From assembly GCF_001625195.1 (NCBI RefSeq), contig NC_054391.1, positions 6,831,157 to 6,895,156 of the forward strand: 64,000 nucleotides of DNA, read 5' to 3'. Position 1 is the stretch's first letter. Each line of letters begins with the position of its first letter. Under the pieces are notes generated by a model. That model saw only the letters and a list, made by a program, of their open reading frames with translations. It was not told where the DNA came from and ran no database searches. This document shows positions 23,294 to 35,429 of this stretch, piece by piece. This stretch comes from Drechmeria coniospora (taxonomy: Eukaryota; Ascomycota; Sordariomycetes; Hypocreales; Ophiocordycipitaceae). Made by a program: the position numbers and the translations under genes.

Positions 23294-24513
23294 TTAGATG
23301 TGGTTGCTGAAGATGCCGTTGCTCGCCTCGGCCATTTCCAATATCGGCGGGTATCCACGATAGATGGGATCAAGATCACATTGTTCCTAGATTGCATGGA
23401 CCATTAGACGAGGCGATGAAAGGCAAAGAAAGCTGCCACCGGCCGTACCTGGTCGAATGTTTCCTATTCCCCAGCGTGTCAGCATAAGCGTTCCGGATGG
23501 CGGTTGGGGGCAGGAAACAAGTACAGGCATGCATGGCCCAGACCTATGTTCGCTCGTGGCTACCATGGCAGCATACGCATTAGCAACCCTTTCGACGACT
23601 GGTGCAATGACGGATGGAGCGAGGTAGCCGGCTCCATGGCAGCCGTCGGTCGACTTACTGTTCACTCGGACAAGCCACTCATGCCACTCCCACCTTTCCG
23701 TCCAGATGGAATTCAACACTTTGCCATCGTGCTCTCGTAGAAGTGCGTTCTTGGGAGGAAACCAGCTTGTGCAATCGTCGCAAGGCGCTTCCAACTCGTT
23801 TCTCAAGATTTGGCCCGACTGAACGTGATGGATCTCCAAAACGATGCCTAGAAGGTAGAAGATGGACAGTACGTCAGACATGCCCGCCGGCGCCAAACAC
23901 ACGGCAGGATGGATAGCCTACCCTCGATTAGGTACGAGTTGCCCTTTAAATGGACTTGGTCGTTGAGCATCTGCAATATCTGGAATTGTGAAAAGTCTTT
24001 TACTGCCATCTTCTCTTCGCCAAACTCATCCCAGAAATTAAACTCCTGCGCAAAGGAGCTACCGCTCTGAGGCGCGTCGAAAAGTTGATGGACATGGGGG
24101 TTGCTGGGGTAAAAGGCCGTCTCGGGTCGAAAGGTGCCGTATATTTTCACCGACGTTCCAGCGTCGTCTCTCTTGGATAGCTTGACGCGCAATCCGATGC
24201 GATCGAACGTATGGGGAACGTCTTCCACCAAACGACAGAGGACAATGTCGTCGGATTCGCGGCCGCAATCCAGCTTTTTCCTCAATCCAGCTTCATATAT
24301 TCTTTCGTCATCAGCACTCCAATCTCGTTTTTGACGTTGGGTCGATGGTGAAGAAGAAGTCGCTATAGTTGCTGTAATCGCCACGTTATTCATACTATTA
24401 CAGCTCGAAGCAGAGCCTCATTCGGCCTCGGCATTCTTCCTACCATTGACGTTGCCGCCAGGCGCAGCATGAGCACCGATAAGAGAGGTGACCAGAAGGA
24501 AAGATGGTTTCAT
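23294..24513 (-). CDS. Predicted secreted protein, unrecognised family
   Basis: I do not recognise this protein. The best model has five exons on the minus strand: 24444-24513, 23922-24371, 23564-23847, a 15-nt microexon 23449-23463, and 23294-23386 (303 residues). The start MKPSFLLVTSLIGAHA reads as a signal peptide with a cleavage site after AHA. A dibasic QKR site (before DWSADDERIY) could be processed by a Kex2-type protease. The mature part contains several Cys, including a CDDC pair, plus WTERWEWHEW and a helical segment ending in VANAYAAM. The YLIEG/IVLEIHH join is strong. The last two joins and the first acceptor (24372 or a nearby AG) are less certain. A TATA-like sequence lies about 140 bases upstream. 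The gene sits alone at the edge of a repeat-rich desert, a setting common for lineage-specific secreted proteins. An effector role is possible but not shown. Confidence 0.55.
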
Positions 24514-24644
24514 TTTGTCGTTTCAATCGTGTTATGCTTGGTGAATGCTTGCGTTTGGCGAGCCTCGTTTGACCTTGACCAATATTCAGCACAGGCAAAA
24601 ACAACCAGAGGGAGGCGACGGGGGAAATGCATCCATCGTGGGTA

Positions 24645-24654
24645 GATATATAAG
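24645..24654 (-). promoter_or_regulatory. TATA-like box upstream of the secreted-protein gene
   Basis: The minus strand reads CTTATATATC about 135 bases before the ATG at 24513. It is the only clear TATA-like element there. The call is positional. Confidence 0.35.
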
Positions 24655-25040
24655 TAGACTGGATTGGACCTGAACAGGCAAATATACAGTCCACACGGCA
24701 GAGCACACACGGGACACGCAGAAAACATGAGGGTAGCGAAGCAAAGGGGCGAGATGATGCGTTTGGGGTGAAGAGCATGATGGGACGAACTGCAATGCGC
24801 ATTGTTCAGCATCTATGGGCGGGGAGGCAAGTGCGACAGCCGGCGTGGAGTCGTTCGTTGTTGGCTCCTGCTTGCTCTCATGCGCAAGGACGAAATGGTA
24901 TCGGTATGGATGATACTACCAGTAGGAACTTGTACCAACGCCCCGAACTGGAGGGAATTTGGAGAACGCACAAGTACACCAAGATAGCGCAATGTTGAGC
25001 CGGCACAATGCACCGATAGGTTCCGATATAATGGTGGATG

Positions 25041-25100
25041 GCAACGGGGTCGATTCACTTTGTGTGGTTGCGCAACCAAAATTGAATCGTCACCTTTGTC
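25041..25100 (+). repeat. Foldback (MITE-like) element, copy 2
   Basis: This copy contains TCGATTCACTTTGTGTGG, a perfect 12-bp central palindrome GGTTGCGCAACC, and the right arm AATTGAATCGTCACCTTTGT. Apart from a short indel it matches the reverse complement of the copy at 9243-9304 closely. Both arms pair to form a hairpin. Similarity to copy 1 continues to the right as CAGTG.CTGTAC. Confidence 0.7.
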
Positions 25101-25236
25101 CAGTGACTGTACCAACTTGGCGTGCTTGCGTGTACTGTAAGTAATAGTTGTACTGCTTGGTACGGAGTATATTGTAGTACTTAGTTGCATGTACTGTAAA
25201 TACAAGTGTTAATTAATCAGGTACAGTACAACGTCA

Positions 25237-26770
25237 GGGCCGCACTAATGGCCAAGAGGGCATCCATACATGACTCAGCATTCATCGAGTCATTGACACC
25301 AAGTGGTTATGGTGGCCCGCCGAATCTTGACCCGTCACCAGTTGCTGGTGATCATCTCAGCTCGGCGTCACTTCGCCGACAAGATTGCATACTCCAACAA
25401 GCAGACAAACTCGGCCTCTACCGTCACGCGCATGGACCGCCCTGCCCGGCACCTGGCCGTTGATTCGTCCACACGGGATACCCGCCGCTGGTCGCGACCC
25501 CAGGGCCTTTGATGACGACGGCCATGGAACGAGCCCATGCTACCCGTGGCGCCGAGAGCTGCTCACAAAGGTGACGGATGCCGAGTCACCTCCTCGGGAA
25601 CACCGCTCGACGCAACGAGCGGCACCAAAGCACCGAACCTTGGCGGTCATGTCGAGAGCAAGCGCGATTCCTCCGTACGCCCCCCCCCCATGCAGCCATC
25701 GAATCGACGTGATCGGGCACGGAGCCTGCTGGCAGAGCAAAGGACGCAGCAAAGGAGGCTAGCGAGCGAGCGTCGTGGCGCAAGCCGAGCTGCACGCACG
25801 CTGCTGCAGCGGCGGGAGCGGGAGCGGCTTCACCCAGGCGGCACGGGTCCATGGCATTACTCGTGCCGCACTCCGCACTCCGTACTTGTGCTCGTACTCG
25901 TAAGTACGTGCAAGTACCTGCCATGCCGAAACGGGACACGATGGTCGCTTGCAAGGGTGAGGGGGGGGGACCAAACCTGGGGCCCGGATGGAGCTGCCTT
26001 GGGCCTGGATCGCCCGTTTTCCGTCGCCATCGGAGCGACCGGCGGAAGCGCCCAGACCCGGCAGCGTCGACGGCAGAGGAGGGACGAGGGAGAGGGAAGG
26101 GGGGAAAGAGGAAGGAGGAAGGAGGAAAGAGAATGATTCCAAGCCGTACGAGGACGACGAGTAAGGGGTAGGGAAGGGGGGAGCTGTGCTCCGTACATGT
26201 GGGTACGTCCGATCAGCAGGAGGAACGAGCAAACAGACGACAGGCGAACAGGCGGGAGGGTCCTCGTGTGCCTTGTCGTCGTCGTCGTCGTCGTGTTTGC
26301 TGCCGTCACATGACGATTGCTCGCTTCCAGACGGATGGAGCACGAAGCACCGACGGATGCCATCTTCCGGGCGCCTCTCGACAGCGGCCGGGAGCCCACA
26401 GGCGCCGGCGCAGGCCTCAGCCTGGACCCTGGCGCGTGGGGAGCCATGTGGCCGTCGCTCTGCTTCCGCTTCCGGTTCTGGCGTTGGCACCGTGACGGGG
26501 AATCGTGCTGGTGCTGATGCTGTGCTGATGCGGTGCTGATGCGGACCCTCGTTGGCGGCTGAACGGACCCCAACGAGGCACGAGCCGTGACCAGCAAAGA
26601 TGATCTGCCCAAGGGGCCCAAGGAGTCATTCCCTGCGGCGACCCGACCCAGCGCGTCGGGGAGCTGCGGCCCCTGTCAGGCACCTGTAGCGGAAAGGCCC
26701 CTGGTCCCCCGTCCGAGCACTCGGCTTGGGCAGACTCGCCCCTGCGTCGGGTGCCCTGTCGGGTTAGGTG
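25237..26770. other. Gene-poor region, GC-rich, no supported gene
   Basis: Overlapping open frames on both strands are explained by the scarcity of AT-rich stop codons. None has a domain. A (GTC)n microsatellite lies at about 26275-26293 and a C10 run at about 25680. Purine-rich GGGGAAGGAGGAAGG repeats run from about 26085 to 26140. Confidence 0.5.
26275..26293 (+). repeat. (GTC)n microsatellite
   Basis: About six uninterrupted GTC units in the gene-poor region. Confidence 0.8.
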
Positions 26771-29165
26771 CCTAGTACTTGCATGGTACTACTTGTATTA
26801 CTTGCAGCCAGTCCAGTCCGTACAGTTCTCCGTACCTGTTGTAGATGTACAGTAATTACCTACTAGGTGCTAGGTACTAGGTACTAAGGTAGGTAGTATA
26901 CACCTACGACCAGCACCTATGGCAGTGTCCATGCTTGAACGAGTACATGCACAGCGCAAGTACAGCACACACATGCGTCCGAACGTGTCCTGCCAGTACG
27001 GCCAGGAAACGTTCCTGTAGGAGTGCAGAGTGCATTTCGGTGACTGCATCTGCATGCCTGCGCATCTGGACTCTGTACATGTAGGTATTTCAGCCATGAT
27101 CGTTGCGTACCCGTACCTGCAACATGTGCGGCAGATCCTTGCGACAGGCGGAACAGTCGCCGAATTGTACTCGAACATGGCGAACATGGCCTCGATCCCG
27201 TCGCAGCTTGGCGCTCGGTGCAGATCCGTTGCGGCAACGGCGCGCACGAGCGCTCGAAAACAGTGGTTGGGCGAAAAGGAAGCAAGTCGCTCAGCATCAT
27301 GCTGGTGAGAGTATTCAAGTTCCCAGCACTGCCCTCACAGTGCACGGCCAGTACTTTACCGCAGGGGGCACCGCCACCAACGAATGCCAAAACCTCATTC
27401 TCCTCGTGCTGGAGTGGTGAATACCTCTAGTACTAGTAGGTAGTAAGTAGGAATTAATTAATACCCAATGCACCCGAGTACACACCAAAGTACGTCCAAG
27501 TCAGGCCCGAAGACGGAGTACTCCCTACAGTACATGTATACAGGTACCTAATATGCAAGTACGCCGCGCAAGTACAGCACTTCTACATGGAAAGGGAAGA
27601 CCTCACCCAGAATGACAACTCCGTAAGTACTTGCATGGACCTATGGTACCTAGTGCGGAGTACTAGGTAGGTAGGTAGTCTAGGACTTACTCGCGCAGCG
27701 CAGCACGAGGATACTTGCGTCTCCAAACTGTGAGAACGAGTACGGAGTACTGCACTCACACCCGTATATTATTGTGCATGGTATTTACGGTACTCGCAAG
27801 CATGTGTGCAGTGCTCCGTACTTGGTGCTTGAACTTGCTGTACGGCCAGTAATACTTGCAGGTACGGAGTAGTACGGAACTAAATGCAAGTACTTTTAGT
27901 TACAGGAGCGCGTAGCAGGTAATACCAGGACAAGAAGTTGTACCGATGGCAGCAGGGTAGAGGGTAGAACCTGCACGTTGCGCACCAAGGAGGCGCAATA
28001 GTACGGAGCACACTCGCCGTACATCACAAGTATCTACCTGGTGCCTTGCACTTGATACGTGCGCGGCCATAAAACGGTAGCTGTCGCGATTGTTGAGCAC
28101 GGCTGATTATGCTTTCATACGTTGGTGGGTTATTACCCGTATACCTACTCCGTACTTACCTACTAAGTTAGTACTTACTGTGCTTGAGTAAAGCAAGCAC
28201 CCCGTATTACATGTATTACAGCAACCCAGTCGGTTGGGAAGCCAACCCCCTAATACCTTTAGTACCTTTGTAGGTAGTTCGTACTTGGCACCAGGGCCAT
28301 ACCTAAACTAGCACTCTTGCTCGTACACCTACATGGACTTGTTCACTAGCCTGTACTGCGGACATGTGCAGGTACTTGCACTGTACTGTACCGTACGAGT
28401 AAGTCCTCTCCTCCTCCATACATGTGCATGTGCAAGAAATTGGCCATACCTGTACGTAGTACTTACTGCGTACCTGCAGCGTACTAGGTATGAAAGTTTG
28501 TACTTGTACTTGTGTTGGGGTGCAGCAGGTACTGCACTTTATGGCAAGTACAGCGCAACAGGTGGGCAGCAGAGTTGCACATTGCGAGACCGGGGTGCAC
28601 CGTGGCTGGCCTGACTGACCCAGGCGTTGGGAAATGGATCCAGATACGGAGCACCTCCTCCCTTGTTTGCTTCATTCCCCAAGCAGGGCTTGCTGGTGCT
28701 AGCGAGGAGAAATTTCCCAATTCTCTGGGTCGGCCACCACCAACCACCAGCCATGGATGAATTTTTCTCCTCCCAACAGGCCTGTTGTCACCAACCCGTC
28801 TCGTTCACGCTCGGGTACCCTGCTGGCACACGAACTTGTACAGTATTTACCGTACGAGTACACACGCGCAAGTAGGGGTGTGTACAAGTACAAGAACTCA
28901 AGCAAGTACTTAAGTGCTTACTTACCGTCACTAGCACCTACGGTACTTACCAGTACGGTACAAGTACGACGGCAGCTAGGGAACGGGTCGAGGTACCTTC
29001 GCACCCCATCCCTCGACGATCGTACCCGGTACCCAACGCTGGCCAAGCATCGTCGTGCGAAAGCAGGTACCGGTACTTTATCGATGCCGGCAGCTACCTC
29101 GATCCCCGTCGACGCAGGCACTTGCACGGCGTACTGTACATGCCTGCAAGTACTTACTTACATGT
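26771..29165. repeat. Long GTAC-rich palindromic repeat cluster
   Basis: This is one of the densest tracts in the window. Motifs such as CTAGGTACTAGGTACTAAGG, ACTCCCTACAGTACATGTAT and GTACGGAGTAGTACGGAAC recur with short non-repetitive islands (about 27090-27410, 28560-28840). Stop codons are frequent and no gene is supported. Confidence 0.7.
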
Positions 29166-29299
29166 CGAGGTCGCGCTGCCCTGCCCAGCCCGGCGGCCGA
29201 GCCCGTTTTCAAGCAAGCACGGACTGGCAAAGCAAATCAAAATAAAGCAAACATACTACCATGTAATTTAGCCACCTGGTGAAGCAAAGCAAAGCAAAG

Positions 29300-32110
29300 C
29301 AACACGGTGCAGAGCAAGAAAAAAAACACGACGAGCAAACGGACGGAACGACGGAGCGCTCCTTCCACCTTTTGCCTGCTCCCTGCTGGCTCCTGCCGTC
29401 CTCTTCTGGGTCTGTCCTGACTCTCTTTCCCCCCCCCTCCAAAGAGAGAAGCCGACGGGCAAGTTGTTGGGTGGCGCTGGGTCCGTTCTTTCCTCCTTCA
29501 AGTTGCGCCGCGAGCGACGAAGATACAAAAGCGCCCTGCTCCCACGCGGCCCCGTAGCCTCCCCTCCCTTTGATTCACTTTTTTAAACCATTATCGGCCT
29601 CGACGCCTCTTCCTCGACCCGGGACGCGCTCCTCCTCTCTGCCTCTTCTGCCCTGGTCTGCTCGGCCCGCTCGATTCTCGCCCGCACTTCTTTTCCCTTC
29701 CCACCACACCCTCGCCGACACTCGTGATATAGCTACCTGCTTCGTCCCTCGTTCCCGCGGACCCTACCGGACCGCTTTCGCGAGCAACCAACAAGGCGCC
29801 CACAGTACGACACGATAGCTGCTGCACTCGAGCCTACCGGCAAGTCCGCTGCCAACCGACCGACCCCACTCGCCGGCAGCAGGAAGCGCCACGCTCGACC
29901 CAACCAACACACTCCTCGCGCGCGGCCAACCCAAGCAAGCGGCTTCTGCCCAGCGCCAGCGTCGTCGCACCGAAGGCGCAGGTACCCGTCTGTGCCTGAC
30001 GGACGGGAAGGATTCGCAGCCCGGAACGCCTCATCCATCGACGACGTCGCATCCACACCCAACCAAGCATTTCACGACGGTCGCACACGCCTGCACGGCA
30101 AACGGCCCATCCATCCATACATACTGCAGCTCGACTGCCAAGGTCCTTGGGCCGAACCGAGGACTCCTGCCATCGTCACGCACAATCTGCGACAGCATCG
30201 ATCCTCGTGCAACGCATCGTCCCGGCGCGCCGGTGCCGACTCGACTCGCCTCGTCGACGCCCTGCCTGCCGACGCAGCTGCGCTCCCGAAACAAGGCAGC
30301 AATATTTATTGGCCACGCTCGCAACGATTCGCCGACTCGGCAGCTCTCGGCGGTCCCCTTCCACGTCGCCTCGGTCTCGTTGCCAGCCCGCCCTCGCCGC
30401 CCGCCCGCCCGCTGCTCCGGCGCAAGCCTTGCCTGGGTGCTCTCCGTCGCACGACGACGTCTGATTTTGTGAGTCGCCGCCGCTTATTTTCTTGTCGTCC
30501 GTTGCCTCTCGCTTTCTGATGCCCGGACCCGCGCCGGCCGACGCTCCCCCCTCGTGTCGCCTGGCCGCCGAGGCTCCAGAGCCGTCGCTGTTATTGCTAT
30601 AAAAACCAGGGCTTCGACGCCCGTGGACGTCTCGTGAATGGAATCGCTCGACTGACATGCCGCGCGCCTTGACAGCATACGCCTCGCCACCTGCACAAGA
30701 TACGAAGATCGACGATGATACACCGAGAGTCGAGTCTCGACAACATGGGTCGCGGCGCCTACGATACCACGGGCGTTGCCAAGCCGCCGCCGCGCCCTCG
30801 ACCGCGATAACTCGTCCACGCTGATGCGTCGGTCACGTCGGTGCACTTGACTTTTCGAATACCGCAGGCCCTGGCTGTGCCTTTCCGCGTTACACCTTTC
30901 ACCGGCCTCGAAGGCCATCCGACTGTACCAATTCTGCATGAGGCTTCTGGATACGACCATTTTAATACGATTTTCCTATCAACATCATACAACGACGGCT
31001 CGGTGCCACCACTTGCTCATGAGGAGCAGGAACGCCAGGACAAAGGAGAGTCGGGCAGACTTTTTTTTTTACCTTTGTTCATCTGGCAACACGACTACCA
31101 ATTGGGGAAAAAAATCGCCTTCCGAAAAAAGGGGGAAGGGGCACGGCGTTCAAACCATAGACGGCATTTTTCACGGAAACTTCTTTTTTTTTCGTTGCTG
31201 GTGTTATTTTCTTTTGGCTAAGTACATTGGCCGTGTTCCTCGTCATATTTCATGTTGTCGCACCTCGACGCATCTCGCCGACTGCGCCCAGAGGGGGCCC
31301 GGACCCACTTCGGCGGAATGCAGATCCGGCCATTTTGCGACATGTCTGGGATCGAACTCCCCCAACGATGAGGGGGTTGCGACGAGGGATGAGACAGGAA
31401 CCGGCAACGCACATTTCAATCTGCCGTGGAGATCTGGCATGGGATGGACAGGATTGGGAATCGTGTTAGGGAAAAAAATCGATTTGCGAAATAGAAGCTC
31501 GAGGTTCGGACCTGCCTGCCATTTCCTTGCCGCCTTGGTTCATGTGCAGCTGCCTGTCTCGTTTGGCTCCTTTGCTTTGGCTCTTTTTATTTCTCGCTCC
31601 CCTGGCCGGACGACGAGTGCACACGCCTGCTTCTGCTTCATCGGTGGGCATGCCTGCTGCTCGTTGTCGAGTCGCCGACGATGCAGATGGGAGGAGGTGA
31701 GGGGAAAGCTGGAACGACCAGGGCTCGAGAGGCAAAGGGCAGGGCTCGACGAGTCGGATGGACGACGCTACCCCATTTGGCCTTGCCCCCCTCCTTTCCT
31801 CTCCGTGAATAACGGCGTATGCGGTATGGAACATGGAGGGCATTCACGGGGTCCACCCATGGTGACAGGTATTAAGGTGCCATGGCCATGGGACGAGGCT
31901 GGTGCGGCAGGGAAGCCAGGACTCGTCTGGTACTTGACGTGCGATGCGTTGCCAATGGATAACCCGAACGCGCGGTGGTGGCTGAAGATGTTGCCGTCAA
32001 TGTTCTGCTCATGGCGTTGGGCATGTTTCAGGAAGGGTCGTCGCCATTGGCGCGTCGGCCGAGTCCAGAAACCGATGGGCGAGCTTGTCAGTCTCGTGTA
32101 TATTGTCTGA
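29300..32110 (+). other. Leader-like, pyrimidine-rich locus without a recognisable CDS
   Basis: This 2.8-kb block has no GTAC repeats, in contrast to both flanks. From about 29370 to 30530 the plus strand is C/T-rich like a promoter and leader. No exon of a known family follows. The longest open frame (30938-32110) has no domain and spans T-rich and A-rich runs. A small open frame at 30715-30810 (31 codons, ending KPPPRPRPR) is the most protein-like piece. It could be a long non-coding RNA, the remains of a gene, or a fast-evolving gene with introns I could not resolve. Confidence 0.35.
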
Positions 32111-32179
32111 CAGTGTCGACGAGACGGCCGTGAGCAGCTCGGCGGAGCGGGTGTGGCGGAGGCGTGAGGGTGTCCAATC

Positions 32180-33490
32180 CAGGTACAAGTACAGAGTACG
32201 GAGTACTTGATGCTACCACCGTAGGTAGGTACCTAGCTAATAGTAGCTTAATGAATGCATTGGTTGTAGGTGTATTTACGAACGGAGTACTCCGTACATA
32301 CTCGGTAATAATACCAGGTTGATGCGAGTAGGGAGCAAGTACGGAGTACATGTGCTCCATCCATACTTGTAAGCCTCTGTAATATCCAGGCGGTATCACT
32401 TGCAAGTACAACTACAGTACAAGCACAGTATGCACAACTACAGTACATACAAGCACAGTATGCACGCAACACCCATAAACTCTCCGCAAGTACTGTGCTC
32501 CGTGCCCCTCCGTCCATGCAAGTACTGTACATGTACTCCGTACTTACAAGTATACCTGCAGTACAGGTATATGAGGGCCACAACTACTATCGGATCACAC
32601 GATTCTCAATGACTCGCACTTGTCGCCAGGCATCTGCATCTTCCATTCGTCCGTCTCGCGTGTACCCGGAGGATTGAGCTCGTGCCCCTTGCCGGCGTGC
32701 GAGGACGACGACGAGCCGACGACGAGACGACGACGAGAGGCTGTGCGTGCCCTGCCATGGACAGATCAGGCGCGGCGAGTGCCGTCTGGTGCCTTGCATG
32801 CCTTGGGTCTCCATGCGGAGGCAGGCAGCCGGCTAGACGTCTGGCATCCTGTCGCACGTACATGTAAGTACACGTCCCTGGACAGGAGCCAACCCGCACG
32901 GTCGAGTACCCGGACTTGCATGGATGGGTGCGAACTCGCACATGCCGTTGGCCTTGGCGCGCTGGCCTCCATTCCTGGCCGGTTGGTGGCGACGTTGCGG
33001 CCGATGGCTTTCCATGGAGGGAGTACTCCGTGGTTGTACTTGCATGTACTTGCTTGCACTCGGCACAGGTACATGTCGTTTGTGCCGGTTACGAATACGA
33101 ATACGTACAGTACATGGTATTACCGTGCATGTATCGTTGAATGCACCGAGTACTTGCATTCGTGATTGACATGCGGAGTTTCATATGCACTCCAAATGCT
33201 TGATTATTACGTGCTGTGTCTCTGTCTAGGTGCCAAGCTATGGTGTGATGTGGGAGGTCGGCTGTGCCGGGCAGGCAACCAAGGCTGACGGAGTCGTTGT
33301 AGGTACTGGCTTGTATTGGAGTGAGTACTACTCAAGTACAATGCTGTCAAGTATACGGACGGAGTAATAGTCCGTACCTACAGTAAGTGCTGTGCAGTAT
33401 TACTACGGAGTAAGCGCTGAGCACTTTACCACTACAGTACAGCCTACAGAACACCTTTGGCACAGAGTACACGTACAGCACTTACGTAAG
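32180..33490. repeat. GTAC-rich palindromic repeat clusters
   Basis: Two dense tracts (about 32180-32580 and 32860-33490) separated by ordinary GC-rich sequence. Inside the first, ACAAGCACAGTATGCAC occurs twice as a direct repeat, separated by ACTACAGTACAT-type spacer. No gene is supported. Confidence 0.7.
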
Positions 33491-35429
33491 CCTCAGGTTG
33501 GGTGGTGGACGTGGCAAGCTGATTTGTTCAAGTCAGCTGGGGGGTCGATCCGTCATCCACCCACGCCCGTGCCTCTGCAGTATTCCTCTGCACGGTAACA
33601 AACACCCCATCGAACCGCCCTTGCTCCGCTTCGTCGTCTCGCCAAGGGGGGCGAGCGGGGAGGCGTTCTCGTCTTGGAGGTGGGATGGGGGAGTCGAGAC
33701 GAGACGCGCCGCACCGCATGGTCCGTCCCTCAGCCGTGCCGCGACGGCGCGACGTGACGCGCGGGCCCGACGACGCCAGGTGCGGCGGCGACTTGCTTCT
33801 GGGGGATGCAGATGCCGTTTCGGCTGCGGCGGAGGTTGCAACCGCACGGCGCGGCGGGACGTGGGCAAACCCATACCGCAGCCACCAAACCGCATCCCAC
33901 CAACATGCGAGTGAAACAGGTCTCTTCCGTGGGGCGATGCCGTGGTGGGCGACTCGTCCACGTTCGGGTGCCGATGCTTTTCGTCATGTGTGCCTGCGCG
34001 CCCGTGCCGCACGGGACCGTAGGGTAGGTAGCTTGCACAGGTACTGTACTTGCAGTACGGTGCTGGTACGGTCGCGCGCGCGGTGCATCCGCCGCAGGCA
34101 GGGCGCAGGCAGCAAGGGCTAGCGCTAGATGCCCGATAAATCGCGGCGTGCACGGGATGCGCCGTCGCTGGGCCCAGGGCCCGATGGATGTCCCCGTAGG
34201 CGCCGTTTCAGCCGTCGCTCGAAGCCGTTCGGGGCAGAGGGGTATTAGCGGCGCCGGCGGTGGATGGGCCAGCAGGTGCCTAGCAGGTACCAACAGTGGG
34301 GTGGCAAAAATGTCGATTCAACTTGTAGGAGTAGCGCTACCAAGACTGAATCGTCACTTTTGTCAAGTGGACCGTGGCAGGTGGCTGGCTGGCCGACTAA
34401 CCGGCTTCGTCGCACCCTTCGGCGCGCTAATGCAGGGCAAGCTTCCCCGGACCGCCTGGCTCTGGCCGCCCTGGAACCGACCGTACCGTCGGGACGCGGG
34501 ATGACAGAAGGAAAACCGGACAGGCCATCGCAGGAACGGAACAAAAAAAGGGGCGAGGGGCCCAATGTCGTGGGGCGTCGTGCGTCTTGTTGGGACTGGC
34601 CATCGGTAAGCTATGACCGTTTGGGATCCGGCCAGGGACATGAAGGATGGATTCCGCGATCAAGGCCCTGCAGGAAGCTCCGTGTTGGGCGCACAAAGAT
34701 GGGGTAAATGTAATAATAATACATACACCTACGTGCGTGCACAGCCCTCCGTGCAGCAAGCGGTGCTGCGCATGTACAGCCAAGCACGTGATGCCCATAG
34801 CAGTGCTTGTCTACGGTAGGTACATGCAAACTTGCCGCACACATGCAAGGGCCGTCGAGCACACGACGTCGTCCTCCCAAGGCCACAGATGCATCGAGGG
34901 CAACGACGTCGCCGACAAGGTGCTACGAGGAAGCAAATGGACGCAATACCAGCAGCGGCACGGCAACGGACGGCAGATAGAGACGGTTGATGGCGACCAT
35001 CGGCACGGAGTGGTGGTAGGTAGATCTGTGCAATGTTGCCAGCGCACAAGGCATGGTGATTCATGCATTCCGGTCGTCTGCCATCCGCGCCAGAAAGCCA
35101 GCCAGCCAGCAGCGGCCATGCTCGTGGCCGATGGAGCCAGCCGACACGCACGCCGACCATGGCGACGGACCCTGACGGCGGGCGCCGGCGCGGGGCGACG
35201 AGGCGACTTGCCTGCTGCCTCCCTCCCTCGTGGCGTGGCCTGCGTTACTCGCCAAGGTGGCCCAGACCCCTCCCGCCGGCTTCGTTTCCGCTTGGCCCGG
35301 CAGCTGAGGCCCATCCCATCCGAAGGGCGCTCACTCGTCCGTGGGGGGACGAGAGCCAGCTGATCGGACGGCCAACGGCCGCGTCGCGCAATTCGGGGGT
35401 GCGGCACCGGGACCCTGATGCCTTCCTAC
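33491..35429. other. Gene-poor region before the nitrilase gene
   Basis: GC-rich sequence with many overlapping meaningless open frames. It contains the foldback copy 3 (34303-34364) and a small GTAC patch at about 34030-34075. No protein family could be recognised on either strand. Confidence 0.5.
34303..34364 (+). repeat. Foldback (MITE-like) element, copy 3
   Basis: This copy reads GGCAAAAATGTCGATTCAAC, a central palindrome GTAGCGCTAC, then GACTGAATCGTCACTTTTGT. It is in the same orientation as copy 2 and opposite to copy 1. The flank CAGTGGGGTGG before it and AAGTGG after it extend the inverted-repeat pattern. It sits in a gene-free region. Confidence 0.7.

Larger units (their letters stand above)
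24514..25236. other. Upstream region of the secreted-protein gene
   Basis: This holds the probable promoter of the minus-strand secreted-protein gene, the foldback copy 2 (25041-25100) and a GTAC-rich patch at about 25130-25230. No gene was seen. Confidence 0.5.

Noticed and set aside
31347..31362. GGGATCGAACTCCC, resembling a tRNA T-loop in reverse
   Set aside because: Only a three-base stem forms and no acceptor or anticodon stem accompanies it.
30938..32110. 390-codon open frame on the plus strand
   Set aside because: No domain, no matching neighbours, and it runs through T10 and A-rich tracts that give FFFF/KKK-type text. It is kept only as part of the leader-like island.
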